A stretch of 64,000 nt of DNA from Polyangiaceae bacterium (GTDB lineage Bacteria; Myxococcota_A; Polyangia; Polyangiales; Polyangiaceae), in NCBI GenBank assembly GCA_016715885.1, contig JADJXL010000026.1, positions 62,001-126,000 of the forward strand. The letters run 5' to 3'. Made by a program: the position numbers and the translations under genes. Positions 8,765 to 16,303 of this stretch are shown here, piece by piece (the first letter of the stretch is position 1; each line of letters begins with the position of its first letter). A model generated the notes under the pieces. The model was not told where the DNA came from. It saw nothing but the letters and a program-made list of their open reading frames with translations, and did not search any database.

Positions 8765-10855
8765 CTAAAACCTCGACACCAGCTCCACCCTCGCCCCTTC
8801 GAACGGCGGAAACAAGCGACAAACCCCGGATACGCACCTTATCGCGCCACGGCGTTGTCCCACGAATACGTTCACCGTATTGAATATCTGATCGAGCAGC
8901 TTGGACGTGCTACCCGAACGATACGTGAACCCGCCGCTTACGTAATGACAAAGCACCACCTCGAATTGATCGTTCGTCGACCGCGCGGGATTGCATCCAG
9001 GTCGCGTCGAATATTCATAACCAACGACCGCCGATAGATGCGGCGACCAATGCAGCGCCGTGTAATTCTCGCCCTCGTTCCACGGACGCGGATGCGACGC
9101 AGGCAAATATCGATTGCGGTGAAACCCTTGAAACTGCAATGAAAACGGGCCCTTCAAATGTTTTACCAGGTCGTACCGAAGGTACCCCTCGTAATAAAGC
9201 ACATCCGTGTCACCATTCACCGTCGTCCCGCCCGTCGGTATGGCTCGTTCGGCCATACGCATGCCGAGCCACGCGCGCGCATGCGATTTGCCACCCTCTC
9301 GACTGAAATCGATACCCACCGCCGTGTCCCATGTATCGGTGCGTAGCTTGTCGTCGAGCGACGAGCACAATTCATTCGTCGGCGTCTCCGTCCAACTGCG
9401 ATATTTCCCAGCCCACGCATAAACGGCAGTATGGTCGTTGAATTTATAATCGACACGACCACGACCACCCGTCATACAAACGTTCGGAGCCTCGATGGGC
9501 TCCACGTAAATCGGCTCTGCCGTGGGCGGCGCGCTGTATGCGACGACGGCATATTCGGGCGCGCTGTGCCCGGGCGTCGTGATGTCGATGTTTGCCCCAA
9601 GCGGGAAAAAGCGCCGGTAATGCTTTCCTTCGAGCGAAACTTGAATGGGGCCTTTGCCAAAGTTCGCGCTCCCATAGAGCGCATAGCCCGAAATGTCCGC
9701 CGCTCGTGAAGTCGCCTTGCCATTGGCATCGATTTCCGCAACGTGCCCCTGCCGCAATTGTTGTCCCGCAGCTTCGAGATACAGGTCGCCCACGCCGGCA
9801 ATGGAAGGAATGTTCACCGATCCGCTGAACGTGCGTATTTCATTGTGCGTGCGCCCGCCATTGAGGAGCGTGAATTCGGGGTACGTCGCAAAACAATTGT
9901 CAATGCACTTGGAATCGCTCGGATCGCAGCTCTCACGACACGCAAGGTTCTGCTCCGTAAAACTCTTGCGGAGCATCACCGAACCGTTTGCCGCAATCTG
10001 CACCGCGTCGATGCCACCTTCGACACGCCCGCCGATGATGGTGTCCTCGAGGTAGCTCGGACGCGGCGCATCCTGTATGGGCTGCGCGCTCTGGGTGTAC
10101 GTCGTGACGGGTTGCCCCGAGGGAAACCCGAAAAACAGCGGCGAACCTGCGCCGTGAAGCCTCCGGCCGCTCACTTCGTCGAATCGCAGCGGATTCATTT
10201 GACCCGCAAGCAATGTTCCGCCAAGACGAACCTTGCCGAAACTCTTGTCGAGCACCACCTTGCCGCCGCGAATCGTCGTGTCGATCGCAAGCTCGTCGAT
10301 TTTCCGGACACTCAAGACCATCCCGCGCCCGAGCTGCGCGTAGAAGTCGCCCACCGTGACGTCGATGCCCGGTTGGTTGTAACCAATCCAAAGTTTGGCC
10401 GGATACACGCTGTTCAGGAACCTCGTATTGAGCTCCTTGTAGAACCGGTTCGTGTAGTCGACGACTTCAGGGACGGCCGCGTCGGGATTGCGTTTCAAGA
10501 CGTCCGCGATTTGGTCCGTTGCCATGCGTTGCGCGTCGTTGCGCGACGGCGTCGCAAAGTAGACGGCCGAATCGATTCGCAGGCCGAACCGAAAGCGCCA
10601 CCAGCTTGCCTGGATGTTGAGACGATCGATCCACTCGCCGTAGTGATCGTCGACGATGGGCCGCGGGTTGAACGCGTTGCGATCGTTGTTGCGATTGTCC
10701 CAGCGGTAGTCGAGGACGCTCGTGTTCGTGATGTCGAGCCCAATGGGTTCCCCCTTGGGGCCGGGTACATCGAGCGCGCTTGCGGTGTTCGTTACGGCAA
10801 ACGCGCCAAGAACCAAAAGAAACGAGCTAGCGACACGGCGCCAAGAAGACTTCAC
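8765..10855 (-). CDS. Predicted outer-membrane beta-barrel protein
   Basis: 696 residues with a clear signal peptide (MKSSWRR then a hydrophobic core, cleavage near ASALD at 28). The mature part alternates short amphipathic strands with Gly/Asn/Asp turns and has many aromatic residues. It ends in Phe (ELVSRF), the usual signal for outer-membrane barrel assembly. One Cys-containing loop (CRESCDPSDSKCIDNC) sits near residue 310. Two thioredoxin-like lipoprotein genes lie upstream on the same strand, so they may form one unit. The loop disulfides could be a substrate of those proteins. Substrate of the barrel unknown. Confidence 0.75.
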   Translation of the reverse strand: MKSSWRRVASSFLLVLGAFAVTNTASALDVPGPKGEPIGLDITNTSVLDYRWDNRNNDRNAFNPRPIVDDHYGEWIDRLNIQASWWRFRFGLRIDSAVYFATPSRNDAQRMATDQIADVLKRNPDAAVPEVVDYTNRFYKELNTRFLNSVYPAKLWIGYNQPGIDVTVGDFYAQLGRGMVLSVRKIDELAIDTTIRGGKVVLDKSFGKVRLGGTLLAGQMNPLRFDEVSGRRLHGAGSPLFFGFPSGQPVTTYTQSAQPIQDAPRPSYLEDTIIGGRVEGGIDAVQIAANGSVMLRKSFTEQNLACRESCDPSDSKCIDNCFATYPEFTLLNGGRTHNEIRTFSGSVNIPSIAGVGDLYLEAAGQQLRQGHVAEIDANGKATSRAADISGYALYGSANFGKGPIQVSLEGKHYRRFFPLGANIDITTPGHSAPEYAVVAYSAPPTAEPIYVEPIEAPNVCMTGGRGRVDYKFNDHTAVYAWAGKYRSWTETPTNELCSSLDDKLRTDTWDTAVGIDFSREGGKSHARAWLGMRMAERAIPTGGTTVNGDTDVLYYEGYLRYDLVKHLKGPFSLQFQGFHRNRYLPASHPRPWNEGENYTALHWSPHLSAVVGYEYSTRPGCNPARSTNDQFEVVLCHYVSGGFTYRSGSTSKLLDQIFNTVNVFVGQRRGAIRCVSGVCRLFPPFEGARVELVSRF

Positions 10856-10912
10856 CGGCGCCTTGTATCACGACAGCCCCGCGGCTGGGACACACGCCGC
10901 GCACTCGAGCGA

Positions 10913-11446
10913 TCAGTTGGCGAGCGCTTTTTCCACTTCTGCAGCGAGCGTTTTTTCGTCGCCCGACGTGTAGCCACCACGCTTGTGAATGATCGACCCG
11001 TCTTTGCCCACGAGCACCGTGAAGGGAAGCTCGCGCTTGGGATTGTATCGCGCAGTCACGACCGTTTCTTCATCGAGCAGCACGGGGAAGACCATCTCTT
11101 TGGACCGCACGACGCTGCTCACTTGCGCACGAGATTCTGGTCCGTCCGCCGAAACCGCGAGCACGACAAACCCTCGGTCCTTGTTCTTCTTGTACATCTC
11201 GACGAGGTGCGGCATCTCGATCATGCACGGGTCACACGTCGTCGACCAGAAGTCGATGAGCACGACGCTGCCCTTGTAGTCGGACAAACGCGCTTGTTTG
11301 CCGTCGAGCGTTGCGAGCGTGAAGTCGGGCGCCGTTGCTCCGCCCGGCGAGTTTGCCCCCGGCGTCGTGCCACCACACGCAACGACGACGAGCGCGACGA
11401 ATGCAGAACCCAGAGCTCGCTGAAACATCGATTTCATGAGGCGCAT
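10913..11446 (-). CDS. TlpA/AhpC-type redoxin lipoprotein
   Basis: 177 residues from the ATG at 11446 (an ATG nine bases downstream at 11437 is equally possible; the longer start at 11485 adds an Arg-rich non-signal segment). Lipoprotein signal with lipobox VVACGG, Cys24. The thioredoxin-fold domain has PDFTL, then FWSTTCDPC with the redox pair Cys71/Cys74, and a cis-Pro segment (ELPFTVLV). These are the features of TlpA/ResA-like thiol-disulfide proteins anchored to a periplasmic membrane face. It sits between the second redoxin lipoprotein (upstream) and the barrel protein (downstream), all on the minus strand. Whether it reduces, oxidises or acts on cytochrome maturation cannot be told from sequence. 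Confidence 0.85.
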   Translation of the reverse strand: MRLMKSMFQRALGSAFVALVVVACGGTTPGANSPGGATAPDFTLATLDGKQARLSDYKGSVVLIDFWSTTCDPCMIEMPHLVEMYKKNKDRGFVVLAVSADGPESRAQVSSVVRSKEMVFPVLLDEETVVTARYNPKRELPFTVLVGKDGSIIHKRGGYTSGDEKTLAAEVEKALAN

Positions 11447-11522
11447 CTTGGCCTGAAAGCAGCGAAGCGGGTAGCGCCTTCGCACGACCCGCTTCGCTCA
11501 GAGCTCCTCTTGCTCGAGACGC

Positions 11523-12233
11523 TTAGAGCGTGCCGGCGAGGACCTTCTCGTACGTCTTCCAGAACGTCGATCCGACGGGGGGAGCGCCGGAGGTGACGTC
11601 GATGATCTTCATGTCCTTCGTGCGGATGATCAGGTTTGCCGGGTAGGCATCGGCTTCGAAGAGGGCGGCAAGCTTCGAGGAAGGATCGATCGCCGACGGA
11701 TAGTCGACGGCGTACTTCTTGTCCCAGAGATAGAGGTTCTTGGCCTCGGCGGGGACGCCTGGGGTCGGGCCGTCACCGAGTACCAGGAAAAACTCACCGC
11801 CTTGCGGTTGGTACTTTTTGTAGAGGCCCGGTAGGACTTCGTCTGCTTCGTAGTTGCAGGGTCCGCACCAGACGGCCGACACGACGATCAAGAGGGCTTT
11901 GGGCTTGGGCGTTCCTGCGCCGTAAGGAGAGCCCTCGGGAAAGACTGCTTCGCCGGTTGGATTGTAGAAGTCGGCGAGCTGGATGGGCTTCATCTCGGTC
12001 GTGTCTTCGAGCGAGTTCGGGAACCCGACAAACTCGAAGTTTTGCACGGTGGATCCCTTGCTGATGCCGAAGGGACCTGCTGCGTATTCGATCGCCGCGC
12101 TTCCGCGCGGGACTTGTCCCGTGTCGCTCGGGAAGACCGGGACCGGCACGATGTCCACTTCTTCCGCGCAACCGACCAAGCCAAACGCCACGAGCGTCGT
12201 GGCCATCCATCGCAAGAGTAAATCGTTTCGCAT
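11523..12233 (-). CDS. Thioredoxin-fold lipoprotein
   Basis: 236 residues from the ATG at 12233, preferred over the GC-rich extension up to 12296 because it begins a lipoprotein signal with lipobox LVGC (Cys22). The core has VVSAVWCGPC with the canonical thioredoxin pair Cys123/Cys126 and a later cis-Pro region (AYPANLII). An ~95-residue N-terminal region of unknown fold precedes the thioredoxin domain. It is the first gene of the minus-strand set redoxin-redoxin-barrel. It is divergent, across ~185 bases, from a gene for an extremely Cys-rich lipoprotein, which suggests a shared thiol function in the envelope. Confidence 0.85.
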   Translation of the reverse strand: MRNDLLLRWMATTLVAFGLVGCAEEVDIVPVPVFPSDTGQVPRGSAAIEYAAGPFGISKGSTVQNFEFVGFPNSLEDTTEMKPIQLADFYNPTGEAVFPEGSPYGAGTPKPKALLIVVSAVWCGPCNYEADEVLPGLYKKYQPQGGEFFLVLGDGPTPGVPAEAKNLYLWDKKYAVDYPSAIDPSSKLAALFEADAYPANLIIRTKDMKIIDVTSGAPPVGSTFWKTYEKVLAGTL

Positions 12234-12418
12234 GATGCCACCGGGTCCGTAATGAGGTACTGGCGAAAGTGTCCGGGCGCCTTCACCGCGCGTCAAGCAG
12301 CCACGTGTGGAGAAGTCGCTTTCGAGACGAATGGATTTTTAGCCTGAACGCGATCGCCGACGAGGCGCAACCGCGTCGTCTCTTCGTTCGGAGGACGGCC
12401 CCCGAGGCCGAGGTCACC

Positions 12419-13717
12419 ATGCAGCACGATCACGTCACTTCATCTTCGCGTCACGCTCGGCCCGGGGCCTTGCGGTTCATTTTTGCCTTCTCGCTCCTTG
12501 GTTTCACGATGCTCGGAGGACTCGGCGCATGCGAGGCGCCGGCGCCGCCTTTCTGCGAGGGTGGTTATGTGACGCCCGAAGGCGCGTGCGAGGGCAAGTG
12601 CGACCCGACGAAGTGCCTTGCCGGCAACACGTGCGTTGGCAACCGTTGCATCCTCGAGTGCGACTCGCACAACGACTGCTTGGACGACGGGACGCAGAAC
12701 TGCGCGCCTGCCGTCGAAGATGGGACGAATCGCGAGATCATGGCTTGCCAGCCCAACGGCAAGAACTGGGGCGTGGGCGCCAAGTGTCCCTTCGAGGACG
12801 AGTGCGCGAGCTTGTACTCGTGCAGCACGACGGGCGAGAAGTGCGACCTGCAGCAATGTGGTGGCGCCCCGGATACGTGCAAGGTCGACGAGGAGCGCTG
12901 TTACGCCAGGGCAAACTGCAACATCGGCAAGTGCCCCGACGGATCGCCGTGCACCGTGTTCTCGTGCTCGCCGCAAGAGTGCACCGCGAACCTTGCGTGC
13001 GTGACGAAGGGCGAAGGCGACGCGGACGCATATTGCACCAAGAACGACTGCGAATCCGACACGGACTGCCCTGGCGGCTACTACTGCGGCGCGATGCGCG
13101 ACCCGCGCCAGCTTTGCGACAGCATGCCGCAGAAGGGCAACAACAACCTTTGCGGCAAGGTGTCGATCAACACGCCGTGCGTGCCTGCGAGCGACCTTGG
13201 AAACGGCAACACGCTGTTCGAAGGCCAAGGGTGCATCCTGCGCAAAGCGTGCTTGAAGCGTAACGAATGTGCTCCGTGCGAAACGGACCTCGACTGCTCG
13301 GGGGGCATCGCCAACCATTGCATCACGATGCCGAACGAAGCGACGAAGCGATGCGCGCGCGAGTGCGGGTCGAACGCGGATTGCGGTCGTGACTTCGCAT
13401 GTCAGGACGTCGCGGGCGTCGGCAACATGTGCGTTCACAAGTTCGGCGCATGCGCCGGTAGCGGCAAGTTCTGTGAGCCGTGCCTCGACGACACCGATTG
13501 CGGCCCGCTCACCGGCACTTCCGTGTGCTTCACCCACAACGATGGGCAGCGCGGTTGCGGGGACATCGCGTTCCCTGATCAGTGTACGACCAGCGCGGAT
13601 TGCCCCAAGTCCCCAAGTGGGCTTCCTGCCTACTGTGTCGACGACCCGGGCTCGCCTCTTCACCAACGCTGCTACATCTTTGCCATCAACGCGCTCGACA
13701 AGGCGACGTGTTGGTGA
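12419..13717 (+). CDS. Cys-rich lipoprotein (~50 cysteines)
   Basis: 432 residues from the ATG at 12419 behind a GAGG site; upstream in-frame codons give no signal peptide. Lipoprotein signal ending LGAC (Cys38). The mature chain contains about 53 cysteines (~12%) in EGF-like or defensin-like spacing, with repeated C-x(4-6)-DC motifs such as DTDCPGGYYC and TSADCPKS. Such Cys-rich surface lipoproteins are common in myxobacteria but have no assigned function. It is divergent from a thioredoxin-like lipoprotein gene and 31 bases upstream of a second Cys-rich lipoprotein, probably co-transcribed. Confidence 0.8.
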   Translation: MQHDHVTSSSRHARPGALRFIFAFSLLGFTMLGGLGACEAPAPPFCEGGYVTPEGACEGKCDPTKCLAGNTCVGNRCILECDSHNDCLDDGTQNCAPAVEDGTNREIMACQPNGKNWGVGAKCPFEDECASLYSCSTTGEKCDLQQCGGAPDTCKVDEERCYARANCNIGKCPDGSPCTVFSCSPQECTANLACVTKGEGDADAYCTKNDCESDTDCPGGYYCGAMRDPRQLCDSMPQKGNNNLCGKVSINTPCVPASDLGNGNTLFEGQGCILRKACLKRNECAPCETDLDCSGGIANHCITMPNEATKRCARECGSNADCGRDFACQDVAGVGNMCVHKFGACAGSGKFCEPCLDDTDCGPLTGTSVCFTHNDGQRGCGDIAFPDQCTTSADCPKSPSGLPAYCVDDPGSPLHQRCYIFAINALDKATCW

Positions 13718-13748
13718 CCAAGACGCTTTGCTTCAAGGAGTTTTCAAC

Positions 13749-14939
13749 ATGAACAACCGAACTTCACGTTTCCACACCGTAGCTTCTCTCGTCACCGTCC
13801 TCGGCATCGTCGGCCTCAGCTCCGCCAGCGGATGCAGCGATGTCGCGGACGCCATCTCGTGCAGCAACGACTTCACGGCTGAAGCTCAGTGGGGTGCAAA
13901 CCTCGACATCGACTACCGCGTCAAGTCGTTCATGGGCGCCTCTGGCGCGCTCGTGACGCTGTCGGACGCCATGGTGCAAGACGTCACGGACGCATGCATC
14001 GGCATCGCGACGGCGACCAAGCGTGATCCTGCGAAATGGCAGTCGCTCGACAAAGGCGCCGATCAACTGAAGGTTGCGTGCGCGGAAGCCGAAGCCGGCA
14101 TGGACGAGGTCTTCAAGGCGAACGCCATGGTGACCATCGGCGTGCTCGTCGAAGGCGGCGGCTGTCAAGCGAGCCTCGATGCAACCGCGGACTGCAACGC
14201 GAAGTGCGACGTGACGGGCACGTGCACGCCCGCGCAGCTCGAAGCGAAGTGCGAACCCGGCCAGCTCGCCGGCAAGTGCACGGCGCAATGTTCGGGTTCG
14301 TGCACGGCAAGCGCTGGAGCGACGGTCGCGTGCAACGGCAATTGCAGCGCGACGTGCAACGGCACCTGCAACGGCACCTGCGCGGTCACCGCGCCCAACG
14401 GCGACTGCGCGGGTCGTTGCGACGGCACCTGCAACGGCACGTGTTCGGGCACGTGCGACATTCAAGCAGGCGCGATGGCGCAGTGCGATGGCACGTGCAA
14501 AGGCGAGTGCTCGGTGGAGTTCCAAGCGCCGCACTGCGAGGGCAAACTCACGCCGCCCGAGTGCGACCTCGACGCGGACTGCGAAGCGAGCTGTCGCGCG
14601 CAAATCCAAGCTGAAGCGAGCTGCACGCCGCCCACGGTGAAGATCGAAGTCGTCGGCGGCGCGGCACAAGACTTCCTGGACCTCGTCGCAGCCCTCGAAA
14701 CGCACCTACCCAAGCTCATCCAGAACATCGGCGTGCGCGGCGAAGCGACGCTCGACGCAGCCAACACGCTCGTGACCGTTGGTCAGAACCTCGACGATGC
14801 GATCACCTCGAGCGGCAAAGCCTTCGTGTGCACCACGCTCGCGGCCACGGCGGCCGTCAATGCCAGCGTCGAAGTGAAGGTGTCCGTCGAAGCGAGCGCC
14901 AGCATCGGTGGCAAAGCTGCCGGTACGACGTCTCCGTAA
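13749..14939 (+). CDS. Lipoprotein with CNGTC-type cysteine repeats
   Basis: 396 residues. The ATG at 13749 follows AAGGAG, and the lipobox is SASGC (Cys29). The N-terminal ~130 residues form a helical region with few cysteines. Residues ~140-295 hold a dense array of C-x-G-x-C/C-x3-C repeats (ATCNGTCNGTC, CDGTCNGTCSGTC). The C-terminal ~100 residues are Ala/Val-rich, helical and mostly Cys-free. The regular three-residue spacing would place cysteines on one face and could build a ladder of disulfides or bind metal. It follows the other Cys-rich lipoprotein by 31 bases and is likely in the same operon. Function unknown. Confidence 0.8.
   Translation: MNNRTSRFHTVASLVTVLGIVGLSSASGCSDVADAISCSNDFTAEAQWGANLDIDYRVKSFMGASGALVTLSDAMVQDVTDACIGIATATKRDPAKWQSLDKGADQLKVACAEAEAGMDEVFKANAMVTIGVLVEGGGCQASLDATADCNAKCDVTGTCTPAQLEAKCEPGQLAGKCTAQCSGSCTASAGATVACNGNCSATCNGTCNGTCAVTAPNGDCAGRCDGTCNGTCSGTCDIQAGAMAQCDGTCKGECSVEFQAPHCEGKLTPPECDLDADCEASCRAQIQAEASCTPPTVKIEVVGGAAQDFLDLVAALETHLPKLIQNIGVRGEATLDAANTLVTVGQNLDDAITSSGKAFVCTTLAATAAVNASVEVKVSVEASASIGGKAAGTTSP
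14291..14478 (+). repeat. Tandem imperfect Cys-coding repeats (CNGTC)
   Basis: Within the preceding gene, 12-base units of the type TGCAACGGCACC recur in tandem and diverged form (best around 14351-14385 and 14418-14458). They encode Cys-Asn/Asp/Ser-Gly-Thr repeats. The units keep frame and differ mainly at third positions, as expected for expansion under coding selection. Confidence 0.7.
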
Positions 14940-14958
14940 AACGCCTCAGCCCGCCCGC

Positions 14959-15017
14959 GACGCCGTCAACTCCGATTTCCAAAGTAACGTTACGGAATAT
15001 TTTGGATTGACGGCGTC
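14959..15017. terminator. Long inverted repeat with nested palindrome
   Basis: An 11-base perfect inverted repeat (GACGCCGTCAA at 14959-14969, TTGACGGCGTC at 15007-15017) closes a 37-base loop. The loop itself contains the palindrome GTAACGTTAC (14984-14993). The right arm is followed by TTT. It lies 20 bases after the Cys-repeat lipoprotein stop and 49 bases before mrp. It could terminate the lipoprotein operon or be an operator for mrp. Confidence 0.45.
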
Positions 15018-15065
15018 TTTCCCTGATCTAAAGAGTCCCGGCACGTCATCATCCGAGGATCTTTC

Positions 15066-16175
15066 ATGGCCATTTCTGTTGAAGCCGCCAGGACGGCGGC
15101 CGGGAACGTTTTGGATCCCGAGCTTCAGCGTTCGCTTGCCGATGCGGGCATGCTTGGGGATGTCCGCGTCGATGGCGACGCCGTTTCACTGAGCATCACG
15201 CTCATCACGCCAGCTTGTTCATGGAAGGGGCGCCTTCAGGACGACGTCACCGCGGCGCTCCGCAAAGCGGGCGCGTCGAGCGTCGACATTTCGTGGGACG
15301 TGAGCATTCCCGAGCGGAACATCCTTCCCGACGACCCCTGCCCTGGCGTGCGCAACATCGTGCTCGTGATGAGCGGCAAGGGTGGCGTTGGAAAGAGTAC
15401 GGTCGCGACAAACCTGACGCTCGCGCTGAGCCGTCTTGGATGTCGTGTCGGGCTGCTCGATGCCGACATGTACGGGCCGAGTATTCCCACGATGCTCGGC
15501 GTGATGGGTCGTCCGACCTCGCTCGATGGCAAGAGGTTCACGCCGCTCGAACGGTTTGGGGTCAAACTGATGTCGATCGGCTTCTTGCTCGAGGATGCGA
15601 GGAGTGCCGTGGTTTGGCGTGGCCCGATGATTCAGAGCGCGCTCATGCAGTTCATGAACGACGTCGATTGGGGCACGCTCGATTATTTGATCCTGGATCT
15701 GCCTCCGGGAACGGGTGACATCGCGCTGACGATTTCGCAGAAGTTGCGGACGACCGGAGCGGTCATCGTGACGACGCCGCAGGAAGTGGCGCTGCAGGAT
15801 GTCTACAAGTCCGTGTCGATGGCGCAGAAGGTGGGCATTCCCATTTTGGGCGTCGTGGAAAACGAGAGTTATTTCGTGTGCGATGGCTGTGACAAACGGC
15901 ACACGCTCTTCGGTTCGGGAGGTGGTCAGAAGATTGCCGACTTTGCAGGAGCGCCGCTCATTGGGCAAATTCCGCTGGATCCGTCCGTTCGCGAATGGGG
16001 CGATGCGGGTACGCCGGTGGTTCAAGCAGCTCCCGACAGCACGGTTGGCCGTGCGTTCATCGATGTTGCGCAAGAGCTAGCCGCCAAAGTCAGCGTGCAC
16101 AACCTTTCGCGCGGCGGCTCGCTTCGAATCGACCGGAGCGGCGGGCAGCAACGATTTTTGCCCATCGTGCGCTAG
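15066..16175 (+). CDS. apbC: Mrp/ApbC-family iron-sulfur carrier ATPase
   Basis: 369 residues; start ATG at 15066 behind AGGA. An N-terminal DUF59/MIP18-like domain (~1-85) precedes a deviant Walker A P-loop, GKGGVGKST (~104-112). Further P-loop NTPase motifs follow (LLDADMYGPS, LILDLPPGTGD). The cluster-binding pair is C-x2-C (Cys272/Cys275 in CDGCDKRHTLFG). This is the full set of Mrp/NBP35-family features; the family carries and transfers Fe-S clusters in the cytoplasm, using ATP hydrolysis. Length is typical. The C-terminal ~20 residues, after the fold, are basic and Gln/Gly-rich. It is probably transcribed on its own. Confidence 0.93.
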   Translation: MAISVEAARTAAGNVLDPELQRSLADAGMLGDVRVDGDAVSLSITLITPACSWKGRLQDDVTAALRKAGASSVDISWDVSIPERNILPDDPCPGVRNIVLVMSGKGGVGKSTVATNLTLALSRLGCRVGLLDADMYGPSIPTMLGVMGRPTSLDGKRFTPLERFGVKLMSIGFLLEDARSAVVWRGPMIQSALMQFMNDVDWGTLDYLILDLPPGTGDIALTISQKLRTTGAVIVTTPQEVALQDVYKSVSMAQKVGIPILGVVENESYFVCDGCDKRHTLFGSGGGQKIADFAGAPLIGQIPLDPSVREWGDAGTPVVQAAPDSTVGRAFIDVAQELAAKVSVHNLSRGGSLRIDRSGGQQRFLPIVR

Positions 16176-16303
16176 AGACGGTCGCAAACCCTCGCGCAAG
16201 CGTGCGAGGTACGTTATGGTTTCCGCCCCTTTCCGAGCTACGCGAATGCGCGACGACGCTCGCTCAAGAGCATCGTGCATCGTGAGCCGTTCCGAGATCC
16301 CGG

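Noticed and set aside
9743..11596. 617-codon plus-strand frame over the barrel and redoxin genes
   Set aside because: Antisense shadow; Arg/Val/Ala-rich composition, no domains, and the minus-strand genes have signal peptides and CxxC motifs.
12440..13666. 408-codon minus-strand frame over the Cys-rich lipoprotein
   Set aside because: Antisense shadow rich in Ala/Val/Arg repeats with no recognisable motif.
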